A DNA stretch of 64,000 nt from Deltaproteobacteria bacterium (GTDB taxonomy: Bacteria; Desulfobacterota; Binatia; UBA9968). Within the stretch, counting starts at the first letter, position 1. Each line of letters starts with the position of its first letter. Location of the stretch: positions 124,001-188,000 of the forward strand of contig VGTH01000001.1 of the NCBI GenBank assembly GCA_016874755.1, written 5' to 3'. The notes below the pieces were generated by a model. It was not told where the DNA came from. It did no database searches and saw only the letters and a program-made list of their open reading frames with translations. Positions 57,486 through 64,000 of this stretch are shown here, piece after piece. The translations under genes were made by a program, and so were the position numbers.

Positions 57486-57533
57486 TTTCGTTGTCGTTGT
57501 CGCGCCTGCAACAATTCTGCTGCGGGAGGCTTT

Positions 57534-58025
57534 ATGTTGTCTCGACTGGCTCTGGTCGGTGTGGTCGCCACTCTGCTTGCGGGTTGTGTTCTCAATTGAC
57601 CGAGCGGCCCAAACTTTTCACCGCACTCCGTCTCCGGCGCCGACATGGCGCTGGTCTATTTCTATAGACCGAGGGGCGAATCGTTTGGCTACGATCGAAC
57701 CTACTTTCTCGGAGTCAACGGGCAAATTGTTACAGATCTTTTGCACGGTGGTTACTTTCCTTACGAGACGGCCTTGCGCAGCCTATCTCTCGTCTCGGAC
57801 CTGAACCGATCCGTGAGAACCTATGTCGCCGGCACCTTGTTCGCGCTGCCGACCACCCCCGAAGCGGCCCGCCTCGAATTCCAACTCGAAGCTGGGAAAA
57901 CCTACTATGTGCGCATGCGTCCTCAGGCAGGCGCACTGAATTTCACGCCACATTTGACCCTGGTACCGAAAGAGGTCGCCGAAAAAGAAATCGCAGATTG
58001 CAAATTGCTTGCGAGTAGAATGTGA
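57534..58025 (+). pseudogene. Lipoprotein gene with an in-frame TGA after the lipobox
   Basis: ATG 57534 follows GGGAGG and encodes MLSRLALVGVVATLLAGC, a textbook lipoprotein signal (Cys-18). Codon 22 is TGA (57597-57599). The same frame then continues without break as PSGPNFSPHSVSGADMALVY, then FYRPRGESFGYDRTYFLGVN, to the stop at 58025, resembling DUF2846-type lipoproteins. A sense codon at 57597 would give a normal 163-residue lipoprotein. A separate start at ATG 57645 would yield a cytosolic fragment with no ribosome site. Nonsense mutation or sequence error is likely. Confidence 0.7.
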
Positions 58026-58030
58026 TCCCG

Positions 58031-58127
58031 CACGCTAGCCCCATATGCCCTAACCCGTCGGGGTCAGGCTTTTAAACACGACAATTTTCAAGATTGTCAA
58101 TAAACCAAAGTCTGACCCCCTAGCGTG
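58031..58127. repeat. REP-like nested palindrome with GGGGTCAG/CTGACCCC
   Basis: Outer arms CACGCTAG (58031-58038) and CTAGCGTG (58120-58127). Inside, GGGGTCAGGCTT (from 58060) faces AAGTCTGACCCC (to 58119), and innermost GACAATTTT/AAGATTGTC form a third stem. GGGGTCAG palindromes are often linked to REP-associated tyrosine transposases; no such gene is in the window. It lies between convergent genes. Confidence 0.75.
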
Positions 58128-58154
58128 CCGAGTTGCTGAGATATTCCGACGGGA

Positions 58155-59408
58155 CTACTTCATCCCTTCCAACAAAGCGGTTCTAAGCAAATCAATGGCA
58201 TTCAGCGTCATACGTGAGCGGTCGTAGGCACCGCGGCCAGCGCTGATGCTTTCCCGGCGCAGAAAGTTGGTTCCATCAGTCAGCGAAACGTAGGTTTGGC
58301 CGCGCGCGAGATTCTGAATGCCGCTGCTCGCGGGGTCGGGGATGGCATGCAACGCGAGACCGAAGTCGCTGCCCGATTGTTTTCGGACCGCGAAGGCGAG
58401 TTCGTCGGTGAGCTCCACGGGATTCTTCAACAACGCGTCGGTGTTTTGTGGGGCGCGGCTGTTGGCGAGCAGGGCGCGCAGAGATTTCTCGCCGTTGGCG
58501 ATGAAGCCGGCGCCGAAGTGATCCGTGCTCGCGGTTTGCATTCTCTCTGCCAATTGGCCGCAGGTCATGTCTTCGTAGACGGCAACGGTTTTATTTTTTT
58601 CGCGCAGCAATTTGCCGGTGACATGTTCCATGGTTTCTTCGTCGGCGGCGAAGATCGCGTTGCCGAGCAAGCCGCGCACTTCGGCTTCCACCGGGGCGAT
58701 CATTTTGTTGGCTTCGTCTTTGTTGGCGGCTTTGGCGGCGATGCGCACGTCGACTTGGCCGGGTAGGGCGAGCACACCGACGGTGGGGTTGCTTGAGTTG
58801 GCGATCAGGTGGCCGACTTTGTCGTCCACTGCGCTTTCACCGATGCCGATGATTTTGAGCACGCGATAGTGGATGACTTCAGCGAGGTTGTATTTTTTGC
58901 GCAGGTAGGGCTCGACTTCGTTCTCAAACAGCCACTTCATTTCCACCGGTACGCCGGGCAGTGAAAAAATAATGCCGCGCTGATCTTCGACCACGAAGGA
59001 CGGCGCGGTGCCGTTGGGGTTTTTCACCGGCGTGGCGCCTTCGGGCATGTAGGACTGGCGAATATTGTTCGGCGTCATCGGCCGGCCGCGGCGGCGGAAG
59101 TGCGCTTCCACTTGTTCCAACATGCCGGGGTCCTGGATCAGTTTCCGCCCCATGACTTCGGCGACGATCTCGCGCGTCAGGTCATCTTGGGTCGGGCCGA
59201 TGCCGCCGCTGGTGATAACGATGTCGGCGCGCTCGTGGGCGCGCTGGATGACCTCTTTCATGCGCCCCGGGTTGTCGCCGACGACGGATTTAAAATAAAG
59301 ATTCACGCCGAGCGCCGTCAGCCGCTGCGCCATCCACGCTGAATTGGTGTCGACGATCTGGCCGAGCAAAAGTTCCGAGCCGATAGCGACGATTTCCGCG
59401 TTTGCCAT
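58155..59408 (-). CDS. cinA: CinA-like protein with degenerate amidohydrolase domain
   Basis: 417 residues. The N-terminal MoCF/COG1058 domain is intact (AIGSELLLGQIVDTNSAWMA, VITSGGIGPTQDDLTREI, IIFSLPGVPVEMK). The C-terminal CinA domain keeps length but where active NMN amidohydrolases have AESCTGG this protein has YEDMTCG, so Asp-280 replaces the catalytic Ser. Probably active, if at all, through the N-terminal pyrophosphatase domain. Confidence 0.87.
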   Translation of the reverse strand: MANAEIVAIGSELLLGQIVDTNSAWMAQRLTALGVNLYFKSVVGDNPGRMKEVIQRAHERADIVITSGGIGPTQDDLTREIVAEVMGRKLIQDPGMLEQVEAHFRRRGRPMTPNNIRQSYMPEGATPVKNPNGTAPSFVVEDQRGIIFSLPGVPVEMKWLFENEVEPYLRKKYNLAEVIHYRVLKIIGIGESAVDDKVGHLIANSSNPTVGVLALPGQVDVRIAAKAANKDEANKMIAPVEAEVRGLLGNAIFAADEETMEHVTGKLLREKNKTVAVYEDMTCGQLAERMQTASTDHFGAGFIANGEKSLRALLANSRAPQNTDALLKNPVELTDELAFAVRKQSGSDFGLALHAIPDPASSGIQNLARGQTYVSLTDGTNFLRRESISAGRGAYDRSRMTLNAIDLLRTALLEGMK

Positions 59409-59478
59409 GAGTAACTCTCCTTGCGAGCAAGTGAAATTTATACCGCAGCTCGCGGCTCAGCCGCAACCAGGGAACTCG

Positions 59479-60076
59479 CTAGGCCTTACCGCGTGGTTTC
59501 GGCAAATCCTTCCTCGGATCGAAATTTTCGCCATAGAACTTGCGAATCAGCAAACGCAGATTGAAGTCTGTGTTCCGCGGGTTGGTATAGTACGCTCGCG
59601 CGGTTGCGTGCCGTCGAAGTAAAGTTGTTCTGCTGATTTTTTCGCCCCTTATCTTCGACATCGACCTGCTGAAATCTCGACAACTTGGAAATTGCCAAGT
59701 CCAACGGCGATAGCCGGTACACTCTGATTTGCGGCGGGAAGGAAAGTTCGCGCACATACTTACACGTGCGGCGATAATCCGGATGAAGGCAAAGAAACGA
59801 GTCGGCAACTGGCTGAATGGGAAACTTCAGTGCCCCAGCTCTCTGGAGACTCGCAAAGGTATTGGCCGAGGCTAGAATATCGAAATCTTGAGTGATCCGT
59901 TCGAACGCGTGGCTCAACAGTGCGGCGGCGCCGCCAATCAAGATTAATTCAAAAGGCTGTTCGACCTTCTGACGCGCATCCTGCAAAAGCTGGCGCAGAG
60001 ATTCAAGCGGCTCGTCTAAAAGCTGCACCGAAGCGCTCCAAGCTATAGGCGCCGTAGACTCGCCATTTTTTCCCAA
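59479..60076 (-). pseudogene. Nucleotidyltransferase-fold (DUF6036-like) gene, frameshifted
   Basis: The first part contains FELILIGGAAALLSHAFERI followed by TQDFDIL, the GG and D-x-D pattern of minimal nucleotidyltransferases, then SPLDLAISKLSRFQQVDVED. At about 59650 the frame breaks; the continuation in another frame, IRGEKISRTTLLRRHATARA and then YYTNPRNTDFNLRLLIRKFY, reads naturally to a stop at 59479. The joined protein is of family length. The start is unclear (TTG at 60076 is the first option). Decayed gene or assembly indel. Confidence 0.6.
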
Positions 60077-60234
60077 GCGCCGGCGTCTTTTTTAACGCCC
60101 ATTCGCGCAACTCAGAATCCTGAGGAGCGGGGCCTTGGTAAGCCGCGTTTCGATGGGTTTGGGCTTTTCGCGGCCCTGCAGGGGGAGCAAGCCCTTCGCT
60201 TGTCGGCACTAAACAACTTTGTCACAATGCGCCA

Positions 60235-60984
60235 ATGATCCTGTTGCTTTCCAACGACGACGGCATTCAATCCGAGGGGTTGATCGCGCTGGAGCGAAGC
60301 CTGGCCGCGCTTGGAGACATCTACACCGTCGCCCCCGATCGGGCGCAGAGCTCGATGAGCCACGCCTTGACGCTGCATCGGCCGCTGCGCGCGTTCGATG
60401 CCGGGCCGCGCCGGCTGGCGGTGGACGGCACGCCGGTGGATTGTGTCAAGCTGGCGCTCACCGGTTTGTTGCCGGTGAAGCCCGATCTGGTTGTCTCTGG
60501 CATCAACAAGGGGCCCAATCTCGGCGACGATATCCTTTATTCCGGCACCGTGTCGGCGGCGATCGAGGGGACGCTGCTCGGCATTCCGGCCATCGCCGTG
60601 TCGCTGGCAACGTTTGAGAACTTTGACTTTCGCGCCGCCGCCGAGTTTATGGCCGAGCTGGTGGCGCACATAGTGCGGCCGAAGATTCCGCCCGGAACCT
60701 TGCTTAACGTGAATGTTCCGCCATTGCCCAAAGATCAGTTGAAAGGCTGGAAGCTCACGCGCATGGGCAAGCGCCACTACAGCGAGAATATCGTCGAGCG
60801 CATTGACCCGCGCGGCGGGAAATATTATTGGATCGGCGGCGACGATCTTGGCTTCGACCACGACGACGGCACCGACTGCGTTGCGGTGCATGAAGGATTC
60901 GTTTCGGTGACGCCGCTGCAGGTCGATCTCACCAATTACAAACTTTTGCATGAGAGTCCGTTGGCAAGTTTCAACTGGCCGTGA
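60235..60984 (+). CDS. surE: 5-prime/3-prime-nucleotidase SurE
   Basis: 249 residues starting MILLLSNDDG with metal ligands D8 and D9. Further blocks are TVAPDRAQSSMSHALTLHRP, DLVVSGINKGPNLGDDILYSGTVSAA and NVNVPPLPKDQLKGWKLTRMG. Dephosphorylates nucleoside monophosphates in stationary phase or stress. Stop overlaps the next frame by 4 nt. Confidence 0.96.
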   Translation: MILLLSNDDGIQSEGLIALERSLAALGDIYTVAPDRAQSSMSHALTLHRPLRAFDAGPRRLAVDGTPVDCVKLALTGLLPVKPDLVVSGINKGPNLGDDILYSGTVSAAIEGTLLGIPAIAVSLATFENFDFRAAAEFMAELVAHIVRPKIPPGTLLNVNVPPLPKDQLKGWKLTRMGKRHYSENIVERIDPRGGKYYWIGGDDLGFDHDDGTDCVAVHEGFVSVTPLQVDLTNYKLLHESPLASFNWP

Positions 60985-61388
60985 TTGTTATGAGTGACCA
61001 CGAAAACGACGAAGAGATCCGCCTCGACAAATGGCTCTGGGCGGCGCGCTTTTTTAAGACGCGCTCTCTGGCGGCCGAAGCCATTGGCGGCGGCAAAGTT
61101 GAAATCAATGGCGATCGCGCCAAGCCAAGCCGCATTGTGCGCGCCGGCGACACGCTCAGCGTGCGGCGCGGTTCCTACGAGTGGACGGTGATTGTCAAAG
61201 AGGTTGCTCGGCTACGCGGTCCGGCGCCACAAGCGCAGCTGCTCTACGATGAAACCGAAGAAAGCGTGCGTAAGCGCGAAGCCGCCGCGGCGCAGATGAA
61301 GCTCGAACGGCCAGCCGAGTTCGACTCCTATGGCCGTCCAACCAAGAAAGACCGGCGCGACATCGCGCGCTTTAAAAGAGGCTGGTAA
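60981..61388 (+). CDS. S4-domain RNA-binding protein (HslR/Hsp15-like)
   Basis: 135 residues from the GTG at 60981, or 132 from ATG 60990 ([15 protein letters not shown]). The S4 domain is complete: [38 protein letters not shown] and [16 protein letters not shown]. The C-terminal tail ends [17 protein letters not shown], as in Hsp15. Likely a ribosome rescue factor. Translationally coupled to surE and the next gene. Confidence 0.92.
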   Translation: MIVMSDHENDEEIRLDKWLWAARFFKTRSLAAEAIGGGKVEINGDRAKPSRIVRAGDTLSVRRGSYEWTVIVKEVARLRGPAPQAQLLYDETEESVRKREAAAAQMKLERPAEFDSYGRPTKKDRRDIARFKRGW

Positions 61389-61726
61389 TGATCGAAGACA
61401 AAATGGTCACCACAGTGCAGGAGCTGCCAGGCTATCGGGTCAAGACCAATCTTGGTGTGGTGCGCGGCATTGTCGTACGCTCGCGCAGCATCGTCGGCAA
61501 CATCGGCGCCAGCATCCAAACCTTGTTCGGCGGCAACATCACGCTTTACACCGAGCTTTGCGAAAAAGCCCGCGCCGACGCGCACAAGCTGATGATCGAC
61601 CACGCAACGCAGCTCGCCGCCAACGCCATCATCGGCGTGCGCTACGACGCCAACGAGATTGCGCCCGGTGTGACCGAAGTGCTCGCCTACGGCACGGCGG
61701 TCTATATGGAGCCCTATAGAGGTTAG
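61388..61726 (+). CDS. YbjQ/DUF74 heavy-metal-binding-domain protein
   Basis: 112 residues. [40 protein letters not shown] and [20 protein letters not shown] match the YbjQ family, which forms pentamers and has no settled function. The start overlaps the preceding stop by 1 nt (TAATG), so the three genes surE-S4-ybjQ are one unit. Confidence 0.93.
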   Translation: MIEDKMVTTVQELPGYRVKTNLGVVRGIVVRSRSIVGNIGASIQTLFGGNITLYTELCEKARADAHKLMIDHATQLAANAIIGVRYDANEIAPGVTEVLAYGTAVYMEPYRG

Positions 61727-61844
61727 GGTTCTCAGCGTTTCAATTCCCACAACCGCACTCTGCGACTTTCTGGCTAGCTTCTTGACTCCCAATCGGGGAA
61801 CCGTTAGTGGGTTACGCACTCCCATATCGGTATAGGAAGGTGTA

Positions 61845-62909
61845 ATGATCCTCAGACTGTTCTTTCTCTCCCTGTTCGCTGCGGTTCTCCTGGGGCCGGC
61901 GCAGCCTCGGCCGGCGAGTGCGCAATCGACGCCTTACTTTCAGGGCAAGACCATAATGTTGATCCAGGGTCGCGAGCCCGGCGGCACGGGAGCTTTGCGC
62001 GTCCAAGCGGCCATTCCATTCTTGAAGAAGTATCTGCCCGGCGAACCTATTATTGTCACCCAGTTCATGGCCGGCGGCGGCGGGCGCAAGGCGACCAACT
62101 TCGTCGCCCGCAACGCCAAACCGGATGGTTTAACCATTGGCAACGTCGGCTCGGGGCTGGTCGCCAACGCGATTCTCGGCTCCATCGGCGTCGAATACGA
62201 CCTCGACAAACTCATCTATCTTGGGGCCTCCAACAGTACGGCACAATATGTTTTCGCCACAAGCGCCAAGTTGGGTTTGGATAATATCGACAAATTGCGC
62301 GTCCGGCCGGGGATTCGTGTCGGCGCCCAGACCGTCGGCCACGATATCTATATTAACGGTCGTTTGTTCTCTTGGATCCTCGGTCTCAAAGAGCCGCGCT
62401 TTGTCACTGGTTTCTCCGGTCCCGAGCTTGATCTTGCCATCGACCGCAACGAGCTCGACGCCCGCGCCAACATCCCCGACACTGTCTTACAGCGCAATGC
62501 CGATATGATTGAAAAACGGGCGCTCAATTTTCACGCGATCATCCAGATCCCCAAGGAGGATCGCCACCCCCATCCGCTGTTCAATAAACTCCCCGAGCTG
62601 GAAACGTTCGCCAAAAGCGATCGCGAGAAAAAGATCCTCACCATGTTTCGCACCTTCCGGATGGTCGGCTCACCCTACATTTTGCCGCCGGGCACTCCGC
62701 CGGAAGCGGTGCAGCACTGGCGCGAAGCGATGCGCAAAACCTTTCGCGACCCGGCGTTCCTGAAAGAGTTCAAACGATTGTCGGCTGACGACGCGACGCC
62801 GCTGACGCCCGAGGCACAGGAGAAGGCGATCAAAGAGATACCGCGTGATGCCGAAGCCATCGCGACATTCAACAAGATCGCCGGCGGCGATCCGTTACCG
62901 GCGCGGTAG
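61845..62909 (+). CDS. Tripartite-tricarboxylate-type solute-binding protein (TctC/Bug-like), copy 1
   Basis: 354 residues with signal peptide (ending near RPASAQS). Mature protein opens YFQGKTIMLIQGREPGGTGA; later YLPGEPIIVTQFMAGGGGRK, NAKPDGLTIGNVGSGLVAN. These are the Bug-type pattern, but with a divergent C-terminal half (PYILPPGTPPEAVQHWREAM). No TctA or TctB membrane subunit is in the window. Probably binds an organic acid. Confidence 0.85.
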   Translation: MILRLFFLSLFAAVLLGPAQPRPASAQSTPYFQGKTIMLIQGREPGGTGALRVQAAIPFLKKYLPGEPIIVTQFMAGGGGRKATNFVARNAKPDGLTIGNVGSGLVANAILGSIGVEYDLDKLIYLGASNSTAQYVFATSAKLGLDNIDKLRVRPGIRVGAQTVGHDIYINGRLFSWILGLKEPRFVTGFSGPELDLAIDRNELDARANIPDTVLQRNADMIEKRALNFHAIIQIPKEDRHPHPLFNKLPELETFAKSDREKKILTMFRTFRMVGSPYILPPGTPPEAVQHWREAMRKTFRDPAFLKEFKRLSADDATPLTPEAQEKAIKEIPRDAEAIATFNKIAGGDPLPAR

Positions 62910-62930
62910 GAAAATGAACGCGTTCAAACC

Positions 62931-62965
62931 GTTCCAGCCCTCTTTCGGAGGTTCACGGCTGGAAC
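62931..62965 (+). other. Hairpin between the two receptor genes
   Basis: GTTCCAGCC (62931-62939) pairs perfectly with GGCTGGAAC (62957-62965), loop 17 nt, followed by CAAAACAGGAGGG. It could weaken read-through from copy 1 into copy 2 or stabilise the upstream message. No T-run follows. Confidence 0.5.
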
Positions 62966-62983
62966 CAAAACAGGAGGGTTGGC

Positions 62984-64000
62984 ATGAATCTACTCTTTAG
63001 CGTGCTCGCGACGTTGGCATTGTTCCTGTCACTGCCGCAATCGGTGGTTGCCCAGACGCCGTTTTACCAAGGCAAGACGATCACCATCGTTCAAGGCCGC
63101 GACCCGGGCGGCACCGGCGATCTGCGCGTGCGCGCGCTGGTGCCGTTTCTGCAAAATACATTCCGGGCAATCCGCAGATCATCATGGAGTTCATGCCCGG
63201 CGGCGGCAGCCGCAAGGCGGCCAATCATGTCTATCGAAGCGCCAAGCCGGACGGATTAACGATCGGCAACTTAAGCTCGGGGATGGTTTCGCTCGCCGTA
63301 CTCGGTGAATCGGGCGTGTTATACGATATCGACAAATTCCATTATTTGGGCTCGCCCTATAGTACCTACCATTCGGTGTTCTTTACCCGCCGCGACGCTG
63401 GCTGGAACAGCCTGGGAAAACTACGCGCCGCCACCGGTGTCAAGATTGGCGGCCAGTCGCTGGGTTTTTCCACCTACAATGAAGGCCGGCTTTTTGGCTA
63501 TATGCTGGGACTCAAAGATCCGCTGTTCATCGCTGCCTTCGGCGGCGCCGAGCTCGATCCGGCGGTTATGCGCGGCGAGATCGACGGTCGGGCGAGCGGT
63601 CCCGATACGGTGTTGCAGCGTAACCGTGATTTTATTGACAAGGGATTGGTTGATTTTCACGCCATCATGGAAACTCCCAAAGGCGACCGGCATCCGCATC
63701 CCTTCTTCGCCAAGCTCCCGGAGATCGAGACCTTTGCCAAGAACGACAAGGAACGCAAAATGCTCGCCCTGCAGCGCGGCTTTCGCGTCACTGGCACGCC
63801 GTTCATTTTACCTCCCGGGACGCCGAAGGACCGTTTCGACATCTTGAAAGACGCCTTCCGCAAGACTTATTTAGACCCCGAGTTCGCCAAGTCTTATCAC
63901 AAAACCACCGGTGACGATCCGTCGCCGCTTTTGCCGGAAAACCACGAGAAGGCGATCCGGGAAATACCGCGGGATGCGGAGGCCATCGAGTTGTTTAAAA
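62984..64000 (+). pseudogene. TctC/Bug-like solute-binding protein, copy 2; frameshifted, cut by window end
   Basis: AGGAGGG precedes the ATG. Signal peptide (NLLFSVLATLALFLSLPQSVV), then TPFYQGKTITIVQGRDPGGT. After LVPFLQ the frame breaks at the four-A run 63153-63156. Adding one A restores QKYIPGNPQIIMEFMPGGG and the rest, in line with FLKKYLPGEP in copy 1. The restored protein continues to HEKAIREIPRDAEAIELFK at the window edge; by comparison with copy 1 about 10-12 residues are missing. A tandem paralogue, inactive as written. Confidence 0.8.

Noticed and set aside
57597-57599. TGA read as selenocysteine
   Set aside because: No SECIS-like hairpin directly downstream, and a Sec four residues after a lipidated Cys has no known use; mutation or error is simpler.
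60112-60951. 279-residue open frame antisense to surE
   Set aside because: surE is certain on the plus strand with all motifs; the antisense product has no recognisable domain.

Overview
This 64 kb window is a dense, double-stranded chromosomal segment of a Gram-negative bacterium, with a GC content of roughly 55-60 percent by eye. Gram-negative envelope genes are present: an Mce/Mla lipid-transport operon, an LpxL-like acyltransferase, a SurA-like chaperone and several lipobox proteins. Housekeeping genes (mfd, uvrA, eno, surE, pdxA) are mixed with many carboxylate and aromatic-acid genes: UbiD, two MmgE/PrpD proteins, two fumarate-reductase-like flavoproteins, solute-binding proteins and OFA-type MFS carriers. 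Together with abundant intergenic palindromic repeats this suggests an uncultured proteobacterial or Desulfobacterota/Binatota/Tectomicrobia-like lineage. That placement is inference only. I see no rRNA, tRNA, CRISPR array, phage or complete insertion sequence.

Layout. 0-6.7 kb: PA0069-type radical SAM protein, a VOC protein, an MFS carrier and a four-gene operon STAS-MlaE / MlaF / MlaD / auxiliary lipoprotein. 6.9-11 kb: a molybdopterin oxidoreductase and an FAD dehydrogenase on the minus strand. 11.5-20 kb: envelope and secreted genes, including a TIR protein with a membrane anchor and Ig-like domains, a TPR-like lipoprotein, a SYLF protein, an amidohydrolase, and three secreted proteins (one with triple CARDB domains, one Cys-rich, one frameshifted). 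20-26 kb: a UbiD decarboxylase / enoyl-CoA hydratase / CoA-ligase set facing an MFS carrier. 26-36.8 kb: DUF309-mfd, surA-like-pdxA-phosphomannomutase and uvrA. 36.9-42.3 kb: an Fe-S assembly operon (cysteine desulfurase, A-type carrier, SufB, second cysteine desulfurase, Rrf2/IscR regulator, unknown protein). 42.3-47.5 kb: acyltransferase, two-subunit ThDP decarboxylase, GcvH-like protein, ftsB, eno, nth. 47.5-55.6 kb: carboxylate cluster with two PrpD paralogues. 55.7-64 kb: oligoendopeptidase, CinA-like protein, surE-S4-YbjQ operon, and two TctC-type receptors.

The most notable observations are these. (1) A 25-bp palindrome closely matching the IscR type-1 operator overlaps the start of the Fe-S operon, which itself encodes an Rrf2 protein with three cysteines. 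(2) That operon carries sufB without sufC or sufD. (3) A GcvH-like protein has Ser in place of the lipoylated Lys. (4) UvrA lacks the insertion domain. (5) A TIR effector-like domain is fused through a membrane anchor to two BIG2 domains and a helical tail. (6) Two 190-bp intergenic elements share inverted termini, and a separate family of at least seven palindromic repeats is spread over the window.

Several genes are broken by single events: a frameshift in an A-run at 19842-19846, a frameshift in an A-run at 63153-63156, a frameshift near 59650, an in-frame TGA at 57597, and a lost start codon near 10949. Two of these lie in A homopolymers, so assembly error must be weighed against real decay.
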